Assembly: GCA_941918925.1 (NCBI GenBank)
Contig: OW799234.1
Coordinates: 59,190,968 to 59,254,967, forward strand
Length of the DNA stretch: 64,000 nt
Reading direction: 5' to 3'
Source: Phyto melanocephala
Lineage: Eukaryota; Arthropoda; Insecta; Diptera; Rhinophoridae
Part shown: in pieces, positions 20,174 through 32,080 of the stretch
Layout: every line of letters begins with the position of its first letter
Numbering within the stretch: position 1 is the stretch's first letter
Translations under genes and position numbers: made by a program
The notes under the pieces: generated by a model
Told to the model about the DNA's origin: nothing
Databases searched by the model: none
The model's input: only the letters and a program-made list of their open reading frames with translations

Positions 20174-21880
20174 CTCTTCAATTCCCATAGTCAAAATAAA
20201 ACGAATTTTTATTTTATTTTTGTTAAAGGGCGGTCACCTACAGGTGACACTGGGCATTGTGTAAAGTTAATGGTTTAAAATACCCGTTTTTTTAATCTTT
20301 TCATAGATATAAAACATGAATTTTTTAATAATATATAATAATTTAAAAGAAAAGATTAAAATTTATTTATTGTGAAAGCTGTACCAATATTTTATATGCA
20401 AACCGATATTACACTTAGTACACATTTTTCTAGTGATAGGATCCAATGCATGACAGTTTGATACAATGTTGACCATACTATTATCATGCCACTTAGCTGC
20501 AATAATTTCTTCGTAAAATTTATAACATAGCTTACCCCTTGGTTTTTTTTTCATTTTTTTTGAGCTTGGTATATTGCAATTCTCAGTACGGGTTTCCCTT
20601 ATAGTGCCAGTTGCCAAACATTCTGCTCGCGTAAATATTTAAGTAATGGTAAACCGATAAAAAAAATTATCGAAGTACAAATTGTAAGGTCCCATATCTT
20701 GGGGCAATCTGAAGTGGAGCTCTTAAATGACAGCAGCTCCTAGGACTAAATCCGGCTGCATCTTTAGACTTGGTCCTGACGCACCCTGTTATAGTTCACA
20801 ATTCACTAAATATCCACAGTGAGTAGCTGCAGTTGGACGGCAAGGAGGTACTATCAGCAAGATGGTGATATTGTTGAATTTCATTACTAGGTTATTGTAC
20901 GTGTCACTCTTTACTTCTCAAAGCATTTTCATATGCCTTGGCGTCAAATATCTTGTAAGCAACAGTATTTTGATGTAAACTCTAATTTCATTAACAGTCA
21001 CATTCAGTGTAAGATTTCTTTGTAAAGCATACAAATTACTCATATCAACTATGAGCTCAACAAGCTTTTTGCTTTAAAGTAATTTAGTAAGTTAGTAAAA
21101 GTTTCTCCGTCACAGTTTCCTTTGCCACAAGAAGCAAATGAAGTATTGTAGATAGTGCTTTCCGTGTTTTTCGTAGTACTGTTGTTCTTCCTCAAAGTGT
21201 CGATAATTTCATCTTTCCTATCTACATTATGTACACTGTTTTCTGTGCATATAGACGCATTTTGCAGTTCTACTATAGACCGAATCATGCGACCAGGAAG
21301 ATGACTAATACTAGCTTCATTTTCATCACCTCTGTCTTCATTAGTCACTTCGCCATCATCAGGTGGAAATAAAATAATATCATCTGCGTCTTCGCCGGTA
21401 TAAAATATATCGCCAATCTAATCTTATGTCAACCTATGTTGCATATGAGCATACAAATTATATTTATAGTGTAAATAAATATAGTACTAATAATACCCAC
21501 CTACAAGTGACACTTGGTATAGATTGTTATTTTTTATGAGAACCAAATATTTTTTTTTTAATAACTTCATATTAAATAATTGAAGTGAATATTTCGAAAT
21601 AATAAAGAATAAAAAAATTTTGAATTCTTACCCTTTTGGCATTTTTATAATTTTTTTTTTATCACAAGACACACTAGTATGTAAAAATCAAAACCACTGC
21701 TTAAAAATGCTCAAAAATCCCCTATTTTAAATAATGGCAGCAATGCCAAAATAAAATCAGATACAAAACAGGGTGTTGTCTGTATATTATTGATATTTTT
21801 ATTATTTATTGGTGTCTGTATTTATGTTTAAAAATTCCGTTAATCTTATCCACCTGCAGGTGACACTGGGAATTGCCGGG
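20174..21880 (-). mobile_element. Second piggyBac-type element, internally deleted
   Basis: TTAA at 20170-20173 and 21881-21884. Right end read inward CCCGGCAATTCCCAGTGTCA; left end CTCTTCAATTCCCATAGTCA, which is diverged. Subterminal palindromic boxes of the CACCTRCAGGTGACAC type sit near 20230-20255 and 21850-21866, with a weaker one near 21500. It differs from the element at 428-1754 in both terminal and subterminal sequence, so it is a separate family. Confidence 0.83.
20363..21420 (-). pseudogene. piggyBac transposase remnant, N-terminal and C-terminal parts
   Basis: The minus strand gives an acidic N-terminal domain (YTGEDADDIILFPPDD, TNEDRGDENEASISHLPGRM). Next come NLTLNVTVNEIRVYI, LTRYLTPRHMKML and TYNNLVM, typical of the family's first half. 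After a deletion it resumes with LPQDMGPYNLYFDNFF, which carries the second catalytic aspartate region, then ATGTIRETRTENCNIPSSKK, the AKWHDNSMVNIVSNCHALDP block, and the cysteine-rich end MCTKCNIGLHIKYW. The segments around the first (DE-x-FKGR) and third (KGGVD) catalytic aspartates are missing, and several stops and frameshifts occur. Not functional. Confidence 0.87.
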
Positions 21881-21884
21881 TTAA

Positions 21885-24285
21885 ATAATCTATTGCTTAA
21901 TTAAATAATGAATTTTTTATATTCTGTTTCTTTCTTTAGTTGCGCGTCTCTTCATTATTTATTTTCCAGGTGCTATTTATAAAAATTTTTATTTTTATTA
22001 TATTCTTCAGGTTGCATTAAAAAAGAAAAAAATATTTTGCCAAGAATTATAATTATTTTTATATAGTTTTTAATTTTATGCATATTTAGTGATCCGTTTA
22101 ATAAATGGTGTTTTATTAGGAGTTTTATTATTCTTCACAAATCTGACTGTGGTACGGCAAAACTTTTGTAATTTGTGCACCGTTGGTTAAGCAATTTATA
22201 TTAAAAAAGACTAGCATCCGTATAACACTTTAAAATTGCATTGCTGAGTTTCCTAATGGTACGGTACTCAATGCATAATTAGTTTTCTTCTTTAAATAAA
22301 ATTGTCGCATTTTGGAATGTGGAAAATCCTTAAAGAATTCTCTTTTCACCAAACACCCTTCTTGATACCCTTTATGGGCGATGATCATAATTTTTTTTTT
22401 GGAATGAGAACGGAGAGAAAAAATTTTCAAAAATTTGTAAGTAAAATGTTTCAGAAAATTTAATTTGGTTTTTACTTGTCAGCATTTCCATGTTTTGCTT
22501 TTAGACCTACCTTCATTCTCGTAACATTTGTCAATTAAATAGTTAGTTCAATTAATAAAATGTTTGTATGTTTAACAACCTGTAACCTAGACCACTGCTA
22601 ATCGCTTGTCTTGCCAAATAAAAAATAAACAAATTACAATTCATAATTAACGTGTTTCACATGATACGATGGTATGGTAATAAAGAACGATTTAGTTTAG
22701 ATTGTTTTGCAACAAACTGCTCGCTTAATAACTTCATTTATCACGCATAAACCAACAAAAAGGAAAAAAACAAAAAACAAATTTTATAAAAAACATACAC
22801 TTACACATATCACAACCATGTTTGTGTTTATTAGGTTGACTGACTGACTACTTATTTATTGTAGTTCCTTCGTTGTCATTGTTACCAAAGGCAAACAAAA
22901 AAAGCTGTTTAATCAATTTGTTAATTTTTATGGCTTTAAAGTAGACATTAAATCAGAGAATAAAAAAATGAGAAATTGTAGAATTAATAGCAAGTCCGTT
23001 GTAAATTTCCCCTGAGTCTGGGTATGTAAAAATAAAAAATTGTCTGCTTGTATGTGAGGTAGGGTGGTAGTTAAAGGGCAGGAAGAAGTAACATGTAAAA
23101 TAAATTATGATTTATACTGTAAATATTGTAATAAAATGTAAATTAGACAACATTCAACATTATGTTTTATGTGTGTGTGTATGCAAATGTTTATGCGTGT
23201 ATGTACGGGAGTTCATTGAAAATTTCATGTAATATTTATTAATGGTTCTTTATGTACCATTCACTTATACACATTCAACCACACACAGATATATATTATC
23301 CTGCTTCTAAATTAGTGTGCGTGTAAAAAATTCAGTCATACATTATGTAGTCTTAGACACAATTTTATAGATTTTGCTGTTTGGTGCAAGTGAAGTTATT
23401 TTTTAATTTATTATTTTTGTTAGAGATTATTATTTTCTTTTTTTAATTTATGTACTATTTGGCAAATATTCAGCCTTATAATGAAGAACCAATGAAAGTT
23501 TTATGTCTTAATAAAACCTAAAAGCCCTAAAATCTTATTAGCTTTAAAACGCAGTATTTATATGAAGTTTTTTAATGTTCATAATTTATATATATTTTTT
23601 ATTTAAAACCTCCAAATTAATTAAATCATCATAAAGATTTCTTGATTTTAAGAAAATATATTTCATAAGATAAGGCAGAAAGTAAATAATTTTGTTCAAA
23701 ATAAGTACGAAGTAAGCCTACAGCCCATCCACACTGCCCCACATTCCATATGATTAATTAAACCGAAACAAATGAAATAATAAATCGATGACGACCTTTG
23801 AATTAAAATTAATATTCTAAGTTAGATCAGTTATGTAAGACTTTCTGCGTTTCTGTATATAACGACCATGTAAATACAGAGTGGGACAAAAGACATCATA
23901 GAGTTTAAATATTTAAAAACCATTTGGTTTATTTATTTTATTTATAAATTCTTTTCTCCAAATTAAAAAAAAAACTAGAAGAATAAATAATGCATTACAA
24001 GTTATAACTTTCTTTTTAATACTCCGATAAATCCCAATTTAACCCTGAATGGCTACTCTTCATTTTAGTACAGTAAGGTTACACTTCGTCGAATCGAACT
24101 ATTACCAAATAAATAAAATTTTGCGGAACGATTTTTAAAGTAAAAAATAAACAAAAATTTTTTTAGGTTCAGAATTTTATTAAAAAATAAAAAAAAATAA
24201 AATTTAAAAATTATAATTATTTTTCTCTCTTAAAATTCGATGCAAATTTAAACTCTTTTTTTTGTTTTTTTTTCAAATTTATGGA
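21885..24285. other. AT-rich non-repeat stretch
   Basis: GT-rich run near 23168-23180 and ATGTATGT motifs. No supported gene or named transposon. Confidence 0.45.
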
Positions 24286-24289
24286 ATCA

Positions 24290-24545
24290 ACGAACAGTAA
24301 CCATCTAGAGTTAAATACCAAAAGTTTCTGATATATGATTCTGTAAAAGTTTCATCCCTCTAGCTTTTTCAGTTCGAACTCTATCGTGCTTTAAACAGGT
24401 GGAGAGATTGACATTCCTTCATTGTCCTAACATTCAACCAGGACTCTGAAACTACTTTTTGGGGTCTAAAATTAATATTTCGATGTGATCAAAATGTTAT
24501 GACTAAACTAATATATCCCGACACAATTTTTTGGTAGTTGAAATA
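24290..24545 (-). repeat. DINE-B 5'-end relic
   Basis: CTCTAGCTTTTTCAGTTCG, CTCTATCGTGCTTTAAACAG, GGGGTCTAAAATTAATATTT and CGATGTG match the DINE-B body read in reverse; the end is mutated to TTTTTTGGTAGTTG. Array and 3' hairpin are missing. Confidence 0.6.
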
Positions 24546-26734
24546 AATGTTGCAATAATAATTGCATCATTAATTTTAAATGCAATTTCTTATATTTACC
24601 ATATGAATGTACTTGTAAAAGAGAATATATGGTAGCCAGCTCTCCCTTCATACAAAAAAAAACATCATTTATTTACTGTTCAACTGGCTATGACTTCATT
24701 TATTAAGTGCCTGTATTACGAGCTGGTAAACTAATATACCCATAAAAGTCATGCCACAATAACCATTTGTCAAATCAAATTGTTTAACATGACTATTAAA
24801 TAAATATAAACATACATAAATGCAAACACACACACACACACATTTGCTCTTACGAAGACTTGGCATTTAACATATTCAACAGTCATGTTGAACATGTGAG
24901 TATTAACAATTGAAAAACGTTTTAAAATCAATCACTCTATTTAATACCACTCAACCCGCTCCCATTTTCTTTTGCTAACATCACAGAGTTTATTTGTAAC
25001 TCCATTCTCATCTAGATTTATTTGTAGGATTCTATGTGAACACATCCACACATGTACGTATGTATTTATGTGAAATGTAGAACCCCAATATATTTGAAAA
25101 TTGATAGTCCTCTTTCTTTCTTTCCAGTGAACAAATATGTTTTTGGTATTAGCATGCTGCCTGAATGAATGTCCACATACTGTTAACCATTAATAATTCT
25201 TTGCATGCCTGGGAAATCTCTTGGACAGTATGGAACAGAGATTTTGAAAAAGCTAAAAAACCACATTTTCACACTGTTCAAATAAAAATTGGTTTTTTCT
25301 GCTCTCAATACTTCGACCATGACCATCATGATATTTGTGGTTTTAAAGACTGTTTCGTTAGAACACAACAGAACGAGGCAAGTGTATGTACGCTAGTGAG
25401 GGTTATGTGAGAAGTAAAAAAATAATTTGTCTATTTAACATCAACAATTGATGGTCGATTTTAAAAGGTATTGGAAACATGAGATTTTTTTGTTAAACTC
25501 TTTCCTGCTTTCGCCAAATTGACAGAGTGTTGGCTGCTTTATTGATGTTTAATGTTAAAGTACAAAGGATAATGGTCATGCATGGATGTTTTATTGACTT
25601 TTGACATTTAACAGCATGTATTTTACTTCATTACTCTACATGTAGAGTTAATATAATGTTTGCATCAGTGTGAGCCAGGAATTTATGATCATTTTTATAA
25701 GGGCCTTCTGTGTGTGTTTGTTTTAGTCGTTGTGTGGTTGTTTGTTTTATGCATGTTGTTCACTATTAATGGTCATTTGTCATATTTTGTTGACTTTATC
25801 TATGGCATGTTTTATTTACTCATAAACAAATTGATGGTCTGCCATCAATTTATAAGTCCAAATTTTTCGCTTATTTTTGTTGTTTCCCACAACTTGTAAA
25901 AATGTTTCAAACATCAATATCACACGATAATAAATTTTTGGCATTTATTTATTAACGGTAGCGGCAATTTTGTAGCTAGAATTGGTTGCATAAATATGAT
26001 ATTAATTTGTATAATAAAAATTAATCAGTTCAATAAAATTTATCGAGAAACGCTTAAAAATAAATAAACTTAAAAATTTGTTTTATGCAGGCTGTTAAAG
26101 AAGGTAGGGAGTGAAGCTTCAGAGAGTTATTAAGGGAGTTCCAGAGAAATTCTGTATAATTATTGCAAAATATGTACTGTAATTGTTTTTTTTTACAGTT
26201 TGACCTTTTATTAATTTTGAATTACCCTGCACGCGGAGAAAAGCTAGGATTACGACATGATCATAATGCACTATCACCGAATTTCCCAATTTGGCGGCAA
26301 AAAATCGATTTTACAGCCTCAAATTTTTAAATATATTTAATAAAAATCAATTGTTAACATGTTGGTAAAGAAAGGTACAAATAATGAAAGTTAGCAACTT
26401 TATTAAACAAAAAACGCTTGTAAAATATAATGTTTTTCTAATTCATGTTATCAGTTGTGAGGCAATATAATTTTTATTAAATAAAACGTTGTCATAAAAA
26501 TATATTCTTTGACAAAATAAATCTTTTAATATGGACTTTTATTACTCGAGGCATGTATTTTGAAATGTTGCTAAGATATTTTGTAAAAGTTTGTATTTAT
26601 CACTTATTTTAATTTTTTTACTGGGTCATGGTTTATGCGAAATTCTGAATAGTCTCATTGTCTACCGCATTCATTCATTCATTCATTTCTACAAGTAAAG
26701 GGTTTATCAATAAGATCACTTCAAAAGGTTTTTA
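24546..26734. other. AT-rich non-repeat stretch
   Basis: CA run at about 24828-24841 and an ATTC repeat near 26668-26690. A plus-strand acceptor CTTTCTTTCTTTCCAG (25112-25127) is followed by a short frame ending in TGA; too little to call an exon. Confidence 0.45.
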
Positions 26735-27450
26735 AAGAAAAAAAACGGCTTTGAATATCAATGAAATTCTTTATTCCTATGAAAGTACGTTCGATGTCAT
26801 TATGTATGGAACTTGATTTCTTTTGCATGACCACCACGGGCACGCTTGCAGAAGTCCAGACGCTGAACCCAATTTTCGATGGTTTCAAGCATAAAACGGG
26901 CGATGCTGCTGCAATTTCACGTTCGATATTCGTACGAAGTTTATCAATCGTCGCTGGCTTGTTGGCATAGACCATAGACTTGACGTAGCCCCACAGGAAA
27001 TAGTCTAACGGCGTCAAATCGCACGACCGAGGCGGCCAATCGGCTGGAACATTTCGTGAAATAACACGTTCTCCAAACTTGGTTTCCAATAAATTGATCG
27101 TGACATTCGATGTCTGGCTTGTGGCGCCGTCCACATGTCCTCCAAGTCCATATCTTCCAATTAGGGCCAAAAATGTTCTGTAATCATTGAACGGTAGCGA
27201 TTCCCATTCACAGTAACGTGCCGGTCTTGAACATCATGGAAAAAGTACGGCCCAATAACGTCGCCGGCCCATAAACCGCACCAAACCGTAATTTTTTCGG
27301 TATAAAATGATGACACATTGAGTTCGTGTGGATTGCTGGATGACCAATAACACATATTTTGCTTATTGACGAAGCCATTCAGTCAAAAATGAGCTTCATC
27401 GCTGAGGATGATTTTTCGATGAAGTTGTTGTTAAAGTTGTTAGTTGTTCG
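26735..27450 (-). pseudogene. mariner-group transposase pseudogene
   Basis: Read on the minus strand: ILSDEAHF (first catalytic D), an in-frame TGA where Trp is usual, then FVNKQNMCYWSSSNPHE, KITVWCGLWAGDVIGPYFF, VTVNGNRYRSMITEHFWP. After a frameshift near 27165 come DGATSQTSNVTINLLE (second D), DWPPRSCDLTPLDYFLWG (third D) and KPATIDKLRTNIEREIAA. After another frameshift the tail reads IENWVQRLDFCKRARGGH. All three catalytic aspartates survive, but one nonsense codon, two frameshifts and loss of the N-terminal domain inactivate it. The TIRs were not identified. Confidence 0.9.
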
Positions 27451-28344
27451 CGAGAAACTAAGGTTAAATGACTTGCAATTCTTTTTTTCCAAATAATAAC
27501 AAAATCACGAGATTTAATTTTGTTCGTAGAAAAAATTAATTTAAAAAACTAAGATATATTTGACTTTTGGTTAGAAAACAAGAAGTATAGAAAAATCGTT
27601 TCAAATCATGTAAAGGACTGATGCTACATAAAATTGATGATGAATTTAACACGTCGATATAAGATAAAGTTCATTGCATATGTAGTTTCAAAAAAACAAA
27701 AATTTAATAAACAAGCTAGGAACGAAAAATTCTTTAATTGATAAAAGCTATAGAGCAAGTCATGTAGAGATAGTTTACGTTTATGTTACCTTTAAAGGGC
27801 TTAATGCTGCTTTTGCAAAAGTTCATTTCATATAGGAACTCAACGGAAATACACAGACGCAACTTGTACTTAAATAATATTTCGAAGGCTTATAGAAATG
27901 CTTTTACTAAATTGTAAGTGAATAGTTTTAGGAAATCTAGTTTTGTGAGCATTAATTTCTTCGAAGATCCATCTGATGGGTGGCTCACAGCAAAAAAGTA
28001 AACCGCCACTAACAAAAAGGCACGTGAACCACCTATTTTAACTTAAATCGAATATTTTGACAGTATAAGACTGCATACGAAATTTAGTCAGGCTAGCTAA
28101 ACAGTAGTTATAATCATGATTATGTAATATTTGCTTTCTATACAATATTTGTGATAATAATAACGAGAAACATTGTGTGATGTCCTTAGAAAAATTACAC
28201 TAAAGGTCCTTATGTAATCGTATTAATTTCCACTTTGTGTAGATGGGTGAAAGGGCGACAAACTTTTTGTGCAGGTTTGAACAATATTTTTTTTTAATTT
28301 TCTAATATTTTCGAAATAGAGAAAATAAAAAAAAAACTATTAAA
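27451..28344. other. AT-rich spacer between mariner relics
   Basis: No supported gene or repeat family. Confidence 0.45.
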
Positions 28345-28575
28345 TAAAAATGTGATTTCGGCTTATCAAAAAAAAAGTAATACCCAATCAGGGCACCGGA
28401 CCAATCTGCACACCAGAAAAATGCTCGTTGTATCTGCATTTATTCCTTAAAAATTACATGAGGATTTAAAAAAAATCCTACATTCGACAATTTTGTGCTT
28501 TCACGAATCCGTTCAGATGAAAATTCGCTTCATCGGAGAATTTGAATTTTATCAAAAAATTATCACTCGCTTATT
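28345..28575 (-). pseudogene. mariner-group transposase fragment
   Basis: The minus strand reads KFSDEANFHLNGFVKAQNCR, then after stops and frame changes WCADWSGALIGYYFF, matching the SDEAHF-x-NGFVNKQN and VTVWCG-x-WSGGVIGPYFF region of mariner transposases. Only the part around the first catalytic aspartate is left, and it is older than the relic at 26735-27450. Confidence 0.65.
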
Positions 28576-29040
28576 ATGCTCGCCCACCTATTAAATAAAG
28601 TCCAGGCGGCTTCCATAGTCTGCTAATTTGAGCCCCTAAAAAGGTGAATTTTGTACACACGAAGGACTTTGGTAAAAATTTCCTACGTATTACTTCGTGA
28701 AATTTAAAGTTGTTGACATCGATGCCGAATTGATGTTTTCGGGATTTTCGGCGAAACTTTCGTTTATAAAAGAAATATTTTCAGGAGACCAACTGGTACA
28801 TTAACACACAGTGTTACTGTATATAACCGTCCAGTTTTTTTAAATTGTTTTTTTATCAATCTTCAAATGGTTTACACACTAGAAGCACTTTTGGAGTTTT
28901 TAAAATTATAACGCGTTGTTCTTTCCTAAGAAAAATTCAACTAAATCTAAAAAGCACACTCTCCTTTCGAAATCTGCGGAATAAAACAATTTATGGTGAA
29001 ACATATTTTTTTTATTTAAAAATTTACTTGTGAGATTTTA
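28576..29040. other. AT-rich spacer
   Basis: Nothing recognised. Confidence 0.45.
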
Positions 29041-29350
29041 TGACACGACCTAATTGCCTTTAGATGCAATCGCATTTTAGTCGATAGTTGAAGACCATTT
29101 TTATAATCTGTTATATTTCTCTTCATAATAGACCGATTTAGGCCATTTTTACTACTAGCCTGATGTACAATAAATATTTATCCCCCATATTTTTTCTGTT
29201 CGAGCTCTATCGTGTCTTTAACTGACGGACGGATGAACGGATGGATGCCCATAAATAGATCATCCTAAAATAAAACCAAGACTAAAAAATATTGTACTCT
29301 ACGCGGTCAAAAATGAATATATAATTGTGTTTTGGTGGCGCGTATAAAAA
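29041..29350 (-). repeat. DINE-B 5'-end relic
   Basis: CGAGCTCTATCGTGTCTTTA, CTGACGGACGGATGAACGG, CGGTCAAAAATGAATATATA and TTTTGGTGGCGCGTATAAA follow the DINE-B end in order. Degraded; no array or 3' end. Confidence 0.65.
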
Positions 29351-29362
29351 AACACAATTTTA

Positions 29363-30768
29363 TCATTAGATTAGGTTTAGGTTAGGTTGAAAAGGAGGGG
29401 TATAAAAGCCCAAACCCATGACAGGTATGCACTTATGCCCAGTTGGCATGTTGTGTGCTCCATATGGAAAACGGAATTCCCAAACAAAAACCATAAACAT
29501 AATTTCCCATAAATAACGGACTAGTCCAAGAACCCAGTCCCCTCAATGTAACGCCTTATGGATCTCCAGTTCGAGTTCCCCAGGTATTTCAAGTTCGGCA
29601 TAGTATATACTGTAAAATTCTCGCGCCTAATACGCCCCAAAGCAGGACAATGGCAGAGGTAGTGTACTAGAGTCTCATTCTCTTCCTCGCATGCTCTACA
29701 TGTTGTCTCCTCAGATAATCTCATGCGAGCTAGATGAGTTCTCAACTCCGTATGACCTGTAATTACACCGGTTAGTTTCCTAAGTGTAGGTCTACTTAGT
29801 CTCAGAATCTCTTTTGATTTCCCAATATTTGGGTCACCCCATATTGTTTTTGTCTACTTACCGAAATCAGTGCTTTGCCATTTTCTGACATATTCCTCCA
29901 TCGCCCAACGTTTAAGTTCATCCTTAAATCGTTTAAGGGGTTTGTCGTTCTCAAAAGTTATAGTACTCAGAAGAGCTCCCATTTTGGATAATTTGTCGGC
30001 TTTCTCGTTTCCGACAAGCCCGTGATGGCTTGGTATCCATATTATCTCCAGATGTTCACAATTTGCATATGAGTTTATCTCGCTCTTGCATTGCAAAACG
30101 TTCCGGGATTCAACTTTCTCCTTTCTCAATGTCTTAATCACTGATTGGCTATCCGTAAAGATACGAATCGGGGTTTCGCTATTCGTTTCTTTTATCCATT
30201 TAATTCCTTCCGTAATCGCCATGATCTCAGCCTGAAAAATAGTGTTGTGATCTGGTAGACGGAAGTATTTGCTTCTATTTCGGCTTATGTCGTATGAGCC
30301 CATTCCAGTTTGGTCACCAATCTTTGAACCGTCTGTGTAAAGATCGATTCCGTGGGTGTTTCCCATCCTGATTATCTCATCCCATTCTCCCTCTTCCGGT
30401 ATAATGGTGATGCAGTTAGTATTCTCATATCTCATCGGGATTTTATCACATGTTAATTCCGTAATATTTCCCATCGGTAAGATATCCGTTATTCTTTGGT
30501 ATCTGGTCTTATGTTCTCTTATAAGCCACTCATCTATTGCCATTAATCTTGTGGCAGCTAAGGCCGCTTCATATTTTACCTGTATCTCAATAGGCCAAAT
30601 GGATAATATATTCTCAATGGCCATTGTCGATGTGGTCCTCATGGCGCCGCAAATACTAATGCAGCACTGTTTCTGAATCTTTTGAAGAGGTTTTTTATTC
30701 ACCTTCTTCTGTAAGGATTTCCACCACACTAACGAATCGTACGTAATTGTAGGCCGCAGTACACTCGT
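29363..30768 (-). mobile_element. 5'-truncated RNase H-bearing non-LTR retrotransposon
   Basis: The minus strand runs from an abrupt start in the reverse transcriptase C-terminus through an RNase H domain and a CCHC motif to a 3' untranslated region ending in CCTAACCTAACCTAA-like sequence near 29363-29390. Loss of the 5' part is typical of target-primed reverse transcription. RNase H plus a terminal CCHC points to the I group (I, R1, LOA and relatives); the exact clade is unresolved. Confidence 0.83.
29521..30768 (-). pseudogene. Retrotransposon ORF2 3' part: RT thumb, RNase H, CCHC
   Basis: It begins within RPTITYDSLVWWKSLQKK, the RT thumb region, and continues with a connection domain (KQCCISICGAMRTTSTMAIE). 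RNase H follows with all expected acidic residues: D in DLYTDGSKIGD, E in QAEIMAITEGIKW, D in IFTDSQSVIK, and H/D in WIPSHHGLVGNEKADKLSK. Next is an in-frame TAG (29854-29856) after STDFGK. The frame then reopens without a shift: TKTIWGDPNIGKSKEILRL, TGHTELRTHLARMRL and the CCHC CRACEEENETLVHYLCHC, ending IEGTGFLD. One nonsense codon in about 415 codons implies a fairly young insertion. It lacks endonuclease and RT catalytic domains, so it is dead on arrival. Confidence 0.92.
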
Positions 30769-31376
30769 TTATCATTATGTGGGCAAATTATTAAAAAAAA
30801 ATTTATTTTTTTTTAAGTTTGAGTTATTGCACAAACTTGTCAGACTTGTTAGAATAATCAATTGTTAAAGACATTATATGATCATTATATAGATGATATT
30901 ATGCTTTTATGAGTGACAATAATGACAATAATTTGTTTAAGTAAATAGTAAAATCTTATATATATTCTTTGAAGTTTATTAATAATTTAATGGTTCTGAA
31001 AGTTCTTATTAGTACATTATTTATATAAATTAATATATAAAAGTTCGCTATTATATTATGATTATGTGAGATTATTAATTGGCCATTTGCGGACAAAATA
31101 TGATATATTGCCTGAAACAATTAAATTATATGCACTATCACCTTAACCATGTTTTTTCTTCTTTTTTAAAAAACCTAAGATAAAATTTTAATTTTCTAAC
31201 CGAAGAATTAGTATTTCTTTATACAAATTCTTTTCTACAAATATCTACAGAAAACTTACGATATTTCAGCCGACATCATATAAAAAATATTTAATAACTA
31301 TTGCTTTTAGGTATTAATAATGCTAGAAATTCATAATGCAGACATAAATTTTCATTTGGAATTTATTTTATTCATT
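30769..31376. other. AT-rich spacer
   Basis: No gene or named repeat. An AATAAA-type signal lies just left of the stop codon at 31377, on the minus strand. Confidence 0.5.
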
Positions 31377-31513
31377 TTACTTGTTACACTTTCCACAATT
31401 ATGTATTTGATGCTCCACGAGGCAACACAACTTGTAGCAACATTTAAATCGATGCATTGGACAAAAAAAAGAGCAACAACCATATAACATGACTGCTACT
31501 GTAAGAAGACTTT
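31377..31513 (-). CDS. Candidate terminal exon: hydrophobic plus Cys/His-rich tail
   Basis: A minus-strand acceptor (TTTACATCATTTTCAG) opens a frame that starts with 2 bases of a split codon and runs to TAA at 31377-31379. AATAAAATAAA lies directly downstream. The peptide reads SLLTVAVMLYGCCSFFCPMH and then CCYKLCCLVEHQIHNCGKC, giving a hydrophobic segment followed by an H-x-C-x2-C ending. That order resembles the second half of LITAF-like membrane-anchored zinc domains, but spacing before the histidine differs and the upstream CxxC was not found. Its phase fits the exon at 31957-32080 exactly. Function not assigned. Confidence 0.38.
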
Positions 31514-31956
31514 CTGAAAATGATGTAAATAGAAGTTGTAGCAGATGATTTTTACTCGTATAACCGTTTTACAATTTGCCACAAACCATAATTTAACAAA
31601 AAGAAAACCCAAAAAAAAAAGTGATGTTATGAAGGCATATAAATTATAGGAAAATATTGCGAAAAGCTTTTATAATCGCGTTCAAATCGCGCATAATATT
31701 ACAAAATATTACATTTTACTCACAACTATGAGTATGATGCTGCCAACACACACATAGCAACCCATACAAACAAAAATTATAAAATGTGAATTCTGAAAAC
31801 ATATTGAATTTGAGCAATTTATGTTTCTTTATGTACGAGTAAGTATGTGTGTAGGTATGTGTGTTTATGTAGATATCCTAGTCGCTTTACAACATTATAC
31901 TGAAATACGAAAAATATGTTCACTTTAGCTGAGGTTTGACAAGTTAATGCCTTTAC

Positions 31957-32080
31957 CGCTACAGTTGCTTCCTCTATTTCTACGACTTTCAACATTTTTG
32001 ATGGCTTGAGTTGTGGCATTACTAGACCAATAATTTGGTTTCAAGAAGGGTGTTGTTATTAGTGGTGGGTTAAGAAGGCA
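31957..32080 (-). CDS. Candidate internal exon joined to 31377-31513
   Basis: The acceptor GCGTATATTCTTCAG precedes 124 b open only in frame 0, reading NPPLITTPFLKPNYWSSNAT and IKNVESRRNRGSNCS. The donor is AGCG|GTAAAG. It leaves 1 base, which joins the 2-base start of 31377-31513 to make a Glu codon, across a 443-b intron. The proline-rich start followed by a Cys-rich, hydrophobic exon would suit a small membrane-associated protein, but that is inference. Its start phase does not fit the exon at 32840-32966, so these may belong to different transcripts. Confidence 0.33.

Noticed and set aside
25112..25163. Acceptor CTTTCTTTCCAG with a 12-codon tail ending in TGA
   Set aside because: Too short to distinguish from chance.
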